Assembly (NCBI GenBank): GCA_044432725.1
Contig: JAWXUL010000003.1
Span: forward strand, 62,001-126,000
Origin: JAWXUK01 sp044432725
GTDB taxonomy: Bacteria > Bacillota > Clostridia > Oscillospirales > Oscillospiraceae
Direction: 5' to 3'
DNA length: 64,000 nucleotides
Shown: piece by piece, positions 53,841-62,133 of the stretch
Layout: each line of letters starts with the position of its first letter
How positions within the stretch are numbered: the stretch's first letter is position 1
Position numbers and translations under genes: made by a program
The notes under the pieces: model-generated
What the model was told of the DNA's origin: nothing
Databases searched by the model: none
The model's input: only the letters and a program-made list of their open reading frames with translations

Positions 53841-55775
53841 TTAACCCAATAATTGAAGAACGCCTTGTGGTAGTTGGTTTGCTTGAGCCAACATAGATTG
53901 AGAAGATTGGATCAAAATGTTGTTTTTGGTGTATTCCATCATCTCTGCAGCCACGTCTGTATCACGGATTGTGGATTCAGCGTCTTGAATGTTTTCTTCC
54001 ATTACGGACAAGTTGTTAGCGGTGTGTTCCAAACGGTTTTGGATAGCACCCAATGTTGCACGGTTGGTAGAAACTTGGTTAATTGCGTCACGGATGACAG
54101 AGATTGCATCTTCAGCACCAGACAAAGAGCTGATGTCCACATCTGCAATAGAAGAGACCAATTCGCCATCTTCCCATGTACCCATGTTTGTTGTGTGCAT
54201 GTTTTGCACGTTAACATCTAATTGGTTGAAATCATCTGCAGTATCACCAATTTGAAGTTGCATTGCTTGACCGTTTTCGCCATAGACGTTACGGGTTGTG
54301 CTTTCAGTTACGTTGCTGATGTACAAGTTGCCATCAACCACGTTCACGTTAGAATCAGCACCGCTGAAGATCATGGAGTTCAAACCAGCGTTTGTTGCAT
54401 AAACTTCTTGGTCTTTATCGTTGGTATAAGTATAACCACCGTTTTCGTCCAATAATTTTTGTGCTTCATACAATGCTTCTTTAACGGATTCAGCAATTTC
54501 GTTTGCATTCTTAGGCACGCCCAAGCTTTTTCCGTCGCTGTCTTCATTATAGATGCTGACATAACGGACAATTTCACCAGATGTTTCATCAACATAGTGG
54601 CTTAGTTCTTCGTCAGGGCTTTGATCAGTAAACTTAATGACCACGCCGTCCACTTTGATTTCGTCCCCTGCTTTCACACCGATGGATTCGACACCATTCA
54701 CTGTTACATCGCTGGCTTCGTCAATAGCAGATTCGAATTTGAATACGATACCATCATTGACTTGGATTTTTTCTGTAGAAGCCAAGCTGAAGACAGCATC
54801 AGATTGATCAATCTCACCACTTGCAGAGTTAGCTGCTGACCACTCGTTTCCATCTAAGCCCAGTTTATCACCACCAAGTGTTGAGTCGATGTCTCTATCA
54901 ATGACAAATTGACCAACCACAGAGTTTTCATATTTACCAGTAATGGTTAGATCACCTGTTTCGCTAGTTTCGAAAGTAAATTCGTTTGCCAAAGCACTAG
55001 ATTCCAACGCTTGAATGAAGATTTCTTTTGCTGTCATATTGCCAGAAGATGCTGTTACTGTAACGCTGACTGTTTGAACAGCACCAGTAGAGTCAGTATA
55101 ACCAACTAAGACTGTACCGCCAGTTGAATTTGAACCTGCTTCCCAACCAATGGTACCAGCTAGTTCGCCAGCAGCATCGAATGCTGAGTTAAAGAAGCCG
55201 TGGTTAGCAGAAACAGTAGTTTGGTAAATGGTACTACTTGTAGTAGATTCCAATTTGATACCAGAACTTGCAGTTGTGACTGCACTTGCGCTTTCTTTGT
55301 ACTCATAGTAACCAACTTCTGCAGTGCCTGTAACCATGGTCCAGTCTTCATCCAAAGAACCATCAAGCAAGTTTTGTCCGTTAAAGTTAGAAGAATCAGA
55401 AATACGATTGATTTCTTCTTTTAATTGAGAAACTTCAGCTTGCAAAGCAGCACGGTCAACTTCGTTGTCGAATGTTCCGTTTGCAGATAAAGTTGCTAGT
55501 TCAGTCATACGATTCAACATATCATGAACTTCTTGCAATGCACCCTCAGCTGTTTTCACCAAAGAAATACCATCTGCTACGTTCTTTTGAGCTGCGTCCA
55601 AACCAGTGATTTGTGAACGCATTTTTTCAGAAATTGCAAGACCAGCAGCGTTGTCGCCAGCACGGTTGATTTGGTAACCAGAAGACAATTTCTCTAAGTT
55701 CCCAGCAATAGCGTTTTGGTTGTTGTTCAGATTGCGATAAGAGTTCATCGCAGGAATGTTGTGTTGAATAATCAT
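53841..55775 (-). CDS. fliC: Flagellin
   Basis: Filament subunit, 644 residues, larger than the minimal type. Conserved N-terminal D0/D1 (MIIQHNIPAMNSYRNL, LEKLSSGYQINRAGDNAAGL) and C-terminal D1/D0 (NRLEHTANNLSVMEENIQD, QSMLAQANQLPQGVLQLL) flank a central region of about 380 residues rich in Ser/Thr/Asp that would be surface-exposed. GGAGGTTTTATT precedes the ATG. Expressed from a sigma-D-type promoter with a leader of about 160 nt. It lies inside the invertible segment. Confidence 0.95.
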   Translation of the reverse strand: MIIQHNIPAMNSYRNLNNNQNAIAGNLEKLSSGYQINRAGDNAAGLAISEKMRSQITGLDAAQKNVADGISLVKTAEGALQEVHDMLNRMTELATLSANGTFDNEVDRAALQAEVSQLKEEINRISDSSNFNGQNLLDGSLDEDWTMVTGTAEVGYYEYKESASAVTTASSGIKLESTTSSTIYQTTVSANHGFFNSAFDAAGELAGTIGWEAGSNSTGGTVLVGYTDSTGAVQTVSVTVTASSGNMTAKEIFIQALESSALANEFTFETSETGDLTITGKYENSVVGQFVIDRDIDSTLGGDKLGLDGNEWSAANSASGEIDQSDAVFSLASTEKIQVNDGIVFKFESAIDEASDVTVNGVESIGVKAGDEIKVDGVVIKFTDQSPDEELSHYVDETSGEIVRYVSIYNEDSDGKSLGVPKNANEIAESVKEALYEAQKLLDENGGYTYTNDKDQEVYATNAGLNSMIFSGADSNVNVVDGNLYISNVTESTTRNVYGENGQAMQLQIGDTADDFNQLDVNVQNMHTTNMGTWEDGELVSSIADVDISSLSGAEDAISVIRDAINQVSTNRATLGAIQNRLEHTANNLSVMEENIQDAESTIRDTDVAAEMMEYTKNNILIQSSQSMLAQANQLPQGVLQLLG

Positions 55776-55942
55776 AATAAAACCTCCATGTAATTAAAAA
55801 AATATTTTTTTGAATACAAGAGCGGCTTCCTTGCCACCTGTCATCCGCACAATACATAAACAGAAAAAAACGTCTCAAAAGGGCGCCCAGATGAGAAGTT
55901 GCCTTGCTTGTATGTGTACTGTGCTTACTTGCTTCATATACT

Positions 55943-55969
55943 CTATCGACTTCCTTTCCAGATTGTTAA
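55943..55969 (-). promoter_or_regulatory. Sigma-D (sigma-28) promoter for flagellin
   Basis: Minus strand TTAA (55969-55966), a 15-nt spacer and GTCGATAG (55950-55943), close to the motility consensus TAAA-15-GCCGATAA. Confidence 0.75.
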
Positions 55970-56006
55970 GGGGGTGGATAAAAAATTTTCCAAGTTTTTT
56001 TCTCCC

Positions 56007-56035
56007 TTGACTTTTTCACCAAATCAGTTTATACT
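56007..56035 (+). promoter_or_regulatory. Sigma-A promoter for the coiled-coil gene
   Basis: TTGACT (56007-56012), a 17-nt spacer and TATACT (56030-56035). About 100 nt of leader follow, with short repeats of TGATT/GATTGA. Confidence 0.7.
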
Positions 56036-56136
56036 ATTTAAGGAATGCAGACACGTAATACACAAGATAAATGAATTGAATGATTACATGATTGATTGAT
56101 TTCATGATTCATTTCACATACACAGGAGGGCAAAAA

Positions 56137-59100
56137 ATGAAGAAAAAGAAAAGTGAAACCCCTGACCTTACTATGCTGATGCCAGAAACAGCAACTGTTC
56201 CAGAAGAAACAAAACCCAAAAAGCAAAAAAAAGTCAAAGAACCAAAACCCGCCAAAGAGCCAAAACCTGCCAAAGAGCCAAAGCCCGCCAAAGAGCCAAA
56301 GCCACCCAAAAAAGAAAATCAAGAAAAAACAAATGGTGATGGTGGTGCCAATCTCAGCTTTGCTTTGCTTCTTTGCTTAGGGGTTGGAAATTTCCTTGCC
56401 TATCCTTTCTTGGGGGAACAGTGGTACTATTTAGCTGCTGGCTCCTTTTTTGTGGGAGGGTTGCTCTCTTATCACATCAATTACGCCGGAAAACGAGAAA
56501 TTTTGTCCAAACAAGAAAGCATAAATCAAGAGATGATGTCCCAATTCTTGCAATTACAAGATATCTTTGGGGGCTTTGAACAGCCCGCCCCATCCGAGCC
56601 TTCAGAAACCGTGGTATCTCCCATGGCATCAGTGGATTCTCTTTCTCAAGAAGTGTTGGCAGAACTCCTTTTGGCAATCGAAAAAACCTTGGAAGAAAAG
56701 GTGGAAGATTCTATCACCTTCTTAAAGGACGCTTTACACGAGGAATGGGCACGTATGTACGGCAATTTGACCGAGGGACAAGAATCCATTCTCAATAACA
56801 TTTTAGACAGTAAAACCGAGACATTTAAAATGTTGGATAATGTTGTGATGATTGTGAAAAGTCAACTGGACAACTCTGGAGACAAAGTCAAAGAGGATTA
56901 TATCCCAGAAATCCGTGATCTCATCTCCAAAGAGCGTGAACTCCACGAGGATATCTTGGAAGAACTTGCCCTTCGTGTGGAACGTGCAAGCACAAATCCA
57001 GAAGGCAACAATACAGCAAACACAGACGGTCCAGTGACTGAAATGAGTCAGCCTGTCCCCCCAATCGACCCAGAAGAAGTGGCACAGCTGATCAGCAAAA
57101 CCCTTGTCCTTGCCACAAAAGAAGCCATTACAGAAGCAATGGACAACGCAATCCCTTCTATGGTGGAACAAACCACCCCAGTTCAGGAATCTTCAGAAAG
57201 TCCCTTGGCAGATTCTATCCACTCTGTTGTGGCAGAATCCATTACCCAGCATTTAGAGAAAACTTTGGAAAACACATTAGAAACCTCCATTCAATCAGCC
57301 ATGGAAAAATCCATGTCCCTGACTTTGGACGACACATTAGAAACCTCCATTCAATCAGCCATGGAAAAATCCATGCTCCTGACTTTAGAAGACACATTAG
57401 AACAGGCTTTGGCATCTTCTCTCCCTGCTGCTATGGAAAAATGCCAAAGCCACGACGAATCAATCTCTCATACTGTGGAACAAACCATAGAATATGCCAT
57501 CCAACAAGCACTGAAAGAAATCCAACAGGCATTAGAAGAAAGCACAAACAATATCACAGAAACAGTGAAAGAAAGCAATCAAACCCATGGCTCTCTCCCA
57601 AGCACAGACCTTCCCCCTTCTCCAATGAGTGCAGAACACCTTTCATTACCAGAAGATATGGAAGAAACCATGGCACAGGCTTTCCAAAATCTGACCCAAG
57701 AAATTTCTCGCTTGCTAACTGGACAACAGGCAGAAAGTATGACTGCCATGGAAAAAACAAGAACCTATTTGGCAGGCGCCATCGGCGATTGGAATGGGGC
57801 TTTGGATTCTCTCTTTTCAGAAATTGAAGAACTTCCTTCTCGTATCTCTCCCAACAGTCCACAAGCTGTGGTGTCTCAGGAAAATGAGCCATCAGTAGAA
57901 GGAGAGACCCAAGCCATGCCAGCCATGGAAAAAATAGATCTGCCAGCAGAAGACCTTGGAAACTTGGCACATTTGATTGGCAACAAATTAGACCACCAAA
58001 GCCAAGAAATCATGTCTCTTTTAACAGAAAATGCCACAGCACAGCAAGAATTTATCACAAACTATATTGATACCCGTCACCAAGAACAAGGAAAGTCTAT
58101 GCGAGACTCCTTTACCACCAATTTTGTTCGCTTAAAGACCCTCATCGAAGAAACCCAAGAACTCCATAAAAATGCCATGGAACGTCTCAACGACAGACTT
58201 TCTGGCAAAACTTTAGAGGAAGATCACAGCAATTCAGACCTTGCTACAGTGGAAGAAAAACTTTCTGCACTCTCTGCCATGTCCCCACAGCTGGAGGGAA
58301 TGGAAAAAACATTGACACGTGTAGAAGAAAAGTTGATAGAAATTTCTGCCATCCCCTCCTCTGAGCATGGCATTTCAGAAATTTTAGAAAGCCTGAACCG
58401 TCAATGTCAATTATTCACAGACCAAAAAATGGCACTTTCCCAAGAACTGTCTAGCTTGCAAAAAGGTCTAGGGGACAAAATCAGCGAAAGCTTAGTGGGG
58501 GAAAATCCCCAATCCTTGGAGGAGGAGTATAAATCTATCCTTGACTCCTTCCAAACTTCTGCCCAAGAACTTTCCCAGTCTCATGAGAAATTACAACAGA
58601 ATTTACAAGAGACCATTGAAGAAAAAATGCAAAATTCCACCTCGCAAATGGTAGAATCTTTGGAAAAATTCCAAAATAATTTAGATGAGATGATCAAAAA
58701 CAATCCCCAAAGTAAAGAAGGGGAAAATACTGACCATTGGACTTCCTTCACAAAACAGGTAAAAGATCTGGTCACAGAGCAAAAAGAAGAAATTGTCACA
58801 GCCCTTTCTCAACAAGAGGAAAAAAATGACACTATATTCAAAAAAATCATAGATAATGCAGAAGAATCCCAAAAAGAACTCCTTGAAAAACTAGAAGAGT
58901 CTGCAGAAGAATCCCAAAAAGAACTTCTTGAAAAATTAGAAGATTCTGCGAAAGACTCCAAGAAAGAACTCCTTGAAAAACTAGAAGATTCTGCGAAAGA
59001 CTCCAAGAAAGAACTCCTTGAAAAACTGGAAGATTCAGCGAAAGACTCCCAAAAAGAACTTCTTGAAAAACTGGAAGATTCAACAGAAGAGTCCCAAAAA

Positions 59101-59643
59101 GAACTTCTTGAAAAATTAAAAGATTCAGCGGAAGAAGCCAAGACAGAACTTCTGGAAACAATTAAGAGTAGCAACGGGGAAAACAAAATCTTAAAACCAG
59201 AAAAAAAAGCAGTGCCAACCCCTCTTGAAACCACCCAAGAACCCGTGAAAACAGAAGCAAAAAAAGAGGAACCAACCATTGAAGCAGCAGAAACAGAAAA
59301 AATGGAAACAGAAACAGAGGAATCGCCAGAAAAGGAACCTGTCTTAGACAGCGATGGACTGGAAATGCGTGTGGAATGGTTTGGAGAAGAAGAAATCAAA
59401 TCCTATTACAACGGAGACCTATTGGCTAAAACAGAAATATTCCGAGGAGGGGTCCTAGAGTATAAGGTAGACTATGACCGAGAAGGTCGCATCGCCCACA
59501 GCAAAACATTTGACCGACGTGGCATGCTTCGCCAAGAGCAAGAATATCATAAAACAGGTGAAGTTAAACAAAGAATCGAGTACAACAAAAAAAATAAAAC
59601 CATCACTCGCTTCCAAGAAGATGGTACTGAAATCAAAAACTAA
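56137..59643 (+). CDS. Giant coiled-coil membrane protein (1168 residues)
   Basis: Order of parts: Lys-rich N-terminus with four KEPKPA repeats (about 31-58), two adjacent transmembrane helices (about 70-110), then some 950 residues of acidic, Gln/Glu/Ser-rich helical coiled coil. Within it a 20-residue unit (LETSIQSAMEKSM...) is repeated, and near the end a 15-residue unit of the type ESQKELLEKLEDSA occurs seven times. The last 90 residues (EYKVDYDREGRIAHSKTFD, GMLRQEQEYHKTGEVKQRI) resemble YwqK/MORN-like beta repeats. The ATG at 56137 follows AGGAGGGCAAAAA. Divergent from flagellin. A role in cell-envelope or motility structure is only a guess. Confidence 0.7.
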   Translation: MKKKKSETPDLTMLMPETATVPEETKPKKQKKVKEPKPAKEPKPAKEPKPAKEPKPPKKENQEKTNGDGGANLSFALLLCLGVGNFLAYPFLGEQWYYLAAGSFFVGGLLSYHINYAGKREILSKQESINQEMMSQFLQLQDIFGGFEQPAPSEPSETVVSPMASVDSLSQEVLAELLLAIEKTLEEKVEDSITFLKDALHEEWARMYGNLTEGQESILNNILDSKTETFKMLDNVVMIVKSQLDNSGDKVKEDYIPEIRDLISKERELHEDILEELALRVERASTNPEGNNTANTDGPVTEMSQPVPPIDPEEVAQLISKTLVLATKEAITEAMDNAIPSMVEQTTPVQESSESPLADSIHSVVAESITQHLEKTLENTLETSIQSAMEKSMSLTLDDTLETSIQSAMEKSMLLTLEDTLEQALASSLPAAMEKCQSHDESISHTVEQTIEYAIQQALKEIQQALEESTNNITETVKESNQTHGSLPSTDLPPSPMSAEHLSLPEDMEETMAQAFQNLTQEISRLLTGQQAESMTAMEKTRTYLAGAIGDWNGALDSLFSEIEELPSRISPNSPQAVVSQENEPSVEGETQAMPAMEKIDLPAEDLGNLAHLIGNKLDHQSQEIMSLLTENATAQQEFITNYIDTRHQEQGKSMRDSFTTNFVRLKTLIEETQELHKNAMERLNDRLSGKTLEEDHSNSDLATVEEKLSALSAMSPQLEGMEKTLTRVEEKLIEISAIPSSEHGISEILESLNRQCQLFTDQKMALSQELSSLQKGLGDKISESLVGENPQSLEEEYKSILDSFQTSAQELSQSHEKLQQNLQETIEEKMQNSTSQMVESLEKFQNNLDEMIKNNPQSKEGENTDHWTSFTKQVKDLVTEQKEEIVTALSQQEEKNDTIFKKIIDNAEESQKELLEKLEESAEESQKELLEKLEDSAKDSKKELLEKLEDSAKDSKKELLEKLEDSAKDSQKELLEKLEDSTEESQKELLEKLKDSAEEAKTELLETIKSSNGENKILKPEKKAVPTPLETTQEPVKTEAKKEEPTIEAAETEKMETETEESPEKEPVLDSDGLEMRVEWFGEEEIKSYYNGDLLAKTEIFRGGVLEYKVDYDREGRIAHSKTFDRRGMLRQEQEYHKTGEVKQRIEYNKKNKTITRFQEDGTEIKN
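57272..57391 (+). repeat. 60-bp direct repeat (two copies) in the coiled-coil gene
   Basis: ACACATTAGAAACCTCCATT and the following bases recur exactly 60 bp apart with few changes, encoding a 20-residue unit. Confidence 0.85.
58855..59160 (+). repeat. 45-bp tandem repeats (about seven) in the coiled-coil gene
   Basis: Each unit encodes 15 residues of the type ESQKELLEKLEDSA. The copies differ at few bases, so they are recent or kept uniform by recombination. Confidence 0.85.
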
Positions 59644-59693
59644 TTCCAAATATGCAGTGAATGATTGTTTGTTTTTAGCACCCCAAGTAGAAA

Positions 59694-59726
59694 AAGAAGG
59701 ACAACCTTTTGGTCGTCCTTCTTTTC
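59694..59726 (+). terminator. Terminator of the coiled-coil gene
   Basis: AGAAGGAC-A-ACC, loop, GGT-C-GTCCTTCT, followed by TTTCTTTT. Confidence 0.75.
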
Positions 59727-59780
59727 TTTTAAACTTAAGGGTGGAGGTAACGAGTTTGAACCAATCAAGTACAAAACAAA

Positions 59781-59815
59781 AAAGAAGCCCCCATAAATGG
59801 GAACTTCTTTTTTTG
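59781..59815 (-). terminator. Terminator of the tRNA cluster
   Basis: Minus strand GAAG-TT-CCCAT...ATGGGG-GCTTC followed by TTTTTTGTTTTG. The plus strand also has a T-run. Confidence 0.8.
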
Positions 59816-59817
59816 TT

Positions 59818-59893
59818 TGGAGCGAGTGACGAGGCTCGAACTCGCTACCTCCACCTTGGCAAGGTGGCGCTCTACCAGATGAGCTACACTCGC
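59818..59893 (-). tRNA. tRNA-Gly (anticodon GCC)
   Basis: 76 nt with encoded TCCA end. Acceptor GCGAGTG/CACTCGC, anticodon stem CCACC/GGTGG with loop TTGCCAA, T-arm GCGAG-TTCGAGC-CTCGT. Last of four tRNAs on the minus strand. Confidence 0.95.
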
Positions 59894-59952
59894 AAATTGC
59901 CTGCTTTAATCACAGGACTTCCCTTAGGGTGGTAAAAACGACCATAAGGTTA

Positions 59953-60028
<76 letters not shown>

Positions 60029-60031
60029 AAA

Positions 60032-60108
60032 TGGCGACTCGGAAGGGACTCGAACCCTCGACCTCCGCCGTGACAGGGCGGCGTTCTAACCAACTGAACT
60101 ACCGAGCC
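60032..60108 (-). tRNA. tRNA-Asp (anticodon GTC)
   Basis: 77 nt with encoded CCA. Acceptor GGCTCGG/CCGAGTC, anticodon stem CCGCC/GGCGG with loop CTGTCAC, T-arm GAGGG-TTCGAGT-CCCTT. Confidence 0.95.
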
Positions 60109-60117
60109 AAATAAAAG

Positions 60118-60193
60118 TGGTGGGAACAACAGGGCTCGAACCTGTGACTTCATCCTTGTAAGGGATGCACTCTACCAGCTGAGTTATGCTCCC
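60118..60193 (-). tRNA. tRNA-Val (anticodon TAC)
   Basis: 76 nt with encoded CCA. Acceptor GGGAGCA/TGTTCCC, anticodon arm CATCC/GGATG around CTTACAA, T-arm ACAGG-TTCGAGC-CCTGT. First of the Val-Asp-Phe-Gly array. Confidence 0.95.
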
Positions 60194-60232
60194 AGATATC
60201 TTTTGCAAACCACAATCTTTAGCGACTTAATC

Positions 60233-60261
60233 AGTATACAAGATATTTCCTCCTTTGTCAA
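60233..60261 (-). promoter_or_regulatory. Strong promoter of the tRNA cluster
   Basis: Minus strand TTGACA (60261-60256), a 17-nt spacer and TATACT (60238-60233), preceded by a long A/T tract like an UP element. Confidence 0.85.
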
Positions 60262-60330
60262 TAGTTTTTTTAAAAAAAATAAAAAAATTTTTTCACCCCC
60301 TGAAAAAGCCTGTTTTTTCTGTGGGAAGTC

Positions 60331-60359
60331 TTGACACCTCATGGAAAAAATGAGATAAT
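60331..60359 (+). promoter_or_regulatory. Sigma-A promoter for pfkA
   Basis: TTGACA (60331-60336), a 17-nt spacer and GATAAT (60354-60359). The roughly 190-nt leader can form GAATCC-TTTT-GGGATTC (about 60416-60432) and a longer imperfect stem closed by ATGCC...GGCAT (about 60450-60492). Confidence 0.75.
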
Positions 60360-60552
60360 AAAAAAAGTAATTTTCCCTTTATCAATCAACCTTTTCTCTC
60401 TCTTTCAGAGAAGCTGAATCCTTTTGGGATTCCATGTCAACACGACAAAATGCCCGACCCTAAATTCTTTTGGAATATTGGGAATCAGGCATGGTGAACG
60501 TATTGCCATAAAAAATAAAATCACTTATCAGATGAAATCTTAGGAGGCTATT

Positions 60553-61533
60553 ATGAGCAAACAAATCAAACGCATCGGTGTCCTCACCAGTGGTGGTGAC
60601 GCTCCAGGAATGAACGCTGCTGTTCGTGCTGTGGTCAGAACTGGCTTGACCAACAACGTAGAAGTCATTGGGATTCGACGTGGCTGGAATGGTTTAATCA
60701 GTGGAGATTTTCAAGTGATGCAAACAGACAATGTCAGTCGCATCATCCACCGTGGTGGTACCATTCTCTACACAGCACGCAGCGAAGAATTTCGCACAGA
60801 AGAAGGGCAAAAAAAGGCTGTTGCTACCTGTAAAATGATCGGACTAGATGGCATTATTGCCATTGGTGGAGACGGAACCTTTAATGGTGCCCTAGCACTG
60901 TCAAAACATGGGATTCCTGTGATTGGCATTCCTGCTACCATTGATAATGATATCGGCTGTTCCCACTATACCATCGGCTTTGACTCTGCTTGTAATGCTG
61001 CCATTCATTGCATTGATATGCTTCGTGACACCATGCAAAGCCATGAGCGTTGCTCTGTGGTAGAGGTCATGGGCAGACGTGCTGGCAATCTGGCTCTTTA
61101 CGTGGGAATCTCTACCTCGGCAACCGTGGTGCTCATTCCTGAAAGAGAATTGGATTTCCAAACAGATGTTGTGGACAAAATCCGTGCCGCTCGACTAGGT
61201 GGTTCCACCCACTTTATGGTTGTGGTCGCTGAAGGAGTCGGCAACTCCTTTGAAATTGCAAACCGTATTCAAGAAGAAATCGGTATCACCCCCTGTGTCA
61301 CTGTCCTAGGACATATTCAGCGTGGTGGCTCTCCCACAGCACGTGACCGTGAAGTGGCAAGCCGTATGGGCTATACAGCCGTGAAAACCCTGTTAGAAGG
61401 GAAAGAAAATCGTATCATCGCCACCCAAGATGGTCAGCTCATTGATATCGAAATCAATGAAGCGTTGGCAATGAAAAAGAAATTCCAAATGGATCGTTAT
61501 GATATTTTAGAAGCCATTACCAGAAGTCAATAA
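60553..61533 (+). CDS. pfkA: ATP-dependent 6-phosphofructokinase
   Basis: Phosphorylates fructose 6-phosphate in glycolysis. 326 residues. GVLTSGGDAPGMNAAVRAVV near 10, GGDGTFNGA near 102, PATIDNDIGCSHYTIGFD near 122 with the catalytic Asp, and GHIQRGGSPTARDR near 248. The GGDG glycine after the Asp marks an ATP-type enzyme. TAGGAGGC precedes the ATG. It lies inside the invertible segment, convergent with the sigG C-terminal half. Confidence 0.96.
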   Translation: MSKQIKRIGVLTSGGDAPGMNAAVRAVVRTGLTNNVEVIGIRRGWNGLISGDFQVMQTDNVSRIIHRGGTILYTARSEEFRTEEGQKKAVATCKMIGLDGIIAIGGDGTFNGALALSKHGIPVIGIPATIDNDIGCSHYTIGFDSACNAAIHCIDMLRDTMQSHERCSVVEVMGRRAGNLALYVGISTSATVVLIPERELDFQTDVVDKIRAARLGGSTHFMVVVAEGVGNSFEIANRIQEEIGITPCVTVLGHIQRGGSPTARDREVASRMGYTAVKTLLEGKENRIIATQDGQLIDIEINEALAMKKKFQMDRYDILEAITRSQ

Positions 61534-61541
61534 AAAAATTG

Positions 61542-61570
61542 ATCCCTCCCCTTGTGGGGAGGGATTTTTG
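61542..61570 (+). terminator. Terminator of pfkA
   Basis: ATCCCTCCCC-TTGT-GGGGAGGGAT followed by TTTTGCTTTTTT. Confidence 0.93.
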
Positions 61571-61582
61571 CTTTTTTCTGAC

Positions 61583-61618
61583 ACTAATTCTATTTGAAAA
61601 ATAGCAAATAGAATTAGT
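61583..61618. repeat. 14-bp-stem hairpin beside the sigG 3' end
   Basis: ACTAATTCTATTTG, loop AAAAATAG, CAAATAGAATTAGT. It shares an 18-mer with the hairpin next to repeat copy A. There is no T-run on either side, so it looks like a repeat rather than a terminator for sigG. Confidence 0.65.
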
Positions 61619-61623
61619 ATAAA

Positions 61624-62115
61624 TTATAATTCACTTTTCATCTGCTTTAATGCATTTTTTTCTAAGCGAGAGACCTGTGCCTGTGAGATGCCAATCTCTT
61701 TGGACACCTCCATCTGTGTTTTCCCTTGGTAAAAGCGTAGGGCAAGAATATGCTTCTCTCGATCTGTCAGATGAGAAATTGCCTCTTTCAAAGCAATCTT
61801 CTCCAGCCAACTCTCATCGGTATTCTTGCTGTCCCTCACCTGATCCACCACACGCACTGTATCCCCAGACTCTGAGTACATCGGCTCATCCAAGGACATG
61901 GGGTCAGCAATAGCGTCCAAAGCTGTCATCACCTCTTTTGGGGTGATTTCTAATATCTTGGCGATTTCTTCCATGGTCGGTTCTTTTTGATGTTGGGCAA
62001 GATAAGCTTCTTTCGCTTGTAGCACCTTATAAGCTGTGTCTCGCAAAGAACGTGACACTCGCATAGGGGAATTATCCCTTAAATACCGTCGTATTTCCCC
62101 CAAGATCATGGGCAT
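61624..62115 (-). CDS. sigG: RNA polymerase sigma-G, C-terminal fragment (split gene)
   Basis: 160 residues of sigma-G from ILGEIRRYLRD (region 2.4) through MRVSRSLRDTAYKVLQAKEA (region 3), DREKHILALRFYQGKTQMEV and GISQAQVSRLEKNALKQM (region 4.2 helix-turn-helix). Native sequence begins at the ATC at 62106; the three codons before it (ATG CCC ATG) belong to the recombination site. No ribosome binding site precedes, so it is probably not translated alone. Joined to 46709-46996 it gives a 256-residue sigma-G in frame. No frameshift or early stop is present, so the half is not decaying. Confidence 0.93.
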   Translation of the reverse strand: MPMILGEIRRYLRDNSPMRVSRSLRDTAYKVLQAKEAYLAQHQKEPTMEEIAKILEITPKEVMTALDAIADPMSLDEPMYSESGDTVRVVDQVRDSKNTDESWLEKIALKEAISHLTDREKHILALRFYQGKTQMEVSKEIGISQAQVSRLEKNALKQMKSEL

Positions 62116-62133
62116 GAGTATCTTATGGGGAAA
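62094..62133 (-). other. Recombination site R (attR-like) at the sigG C-half / addA end
   Basis: Core GG on plus (62111-62112), CC on minus. The sigG-side arm (62094-62110) starts TTTCC and is 17 nt. The addA-side arm (62113-62133) is CATG, 10 nt, GGGG, AAA, 21 nt. TCATGGGCATGA (62106-62117) is symmetric about the core. Inverted relative to site L. Confidence 0.8.

Noticed and set aside
58855..59160. CRISPR-like spaced repeats
   Set aside because: The 45-bp units are contiguous and in frame in a coiled-coil gene; there are no spacers.
58809..59399. 196-codon Ser-rich minus-strand frame
   Set aside because: Reverse complement of the Glu/Lys repeats of the coiled-coil gene.
61624..62115. sigG C-half as an independent short sigma factor starting MPM
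   Set aside because: No ribosome binding site, and the first three codons belong to the recombination site; region 2 is missing.
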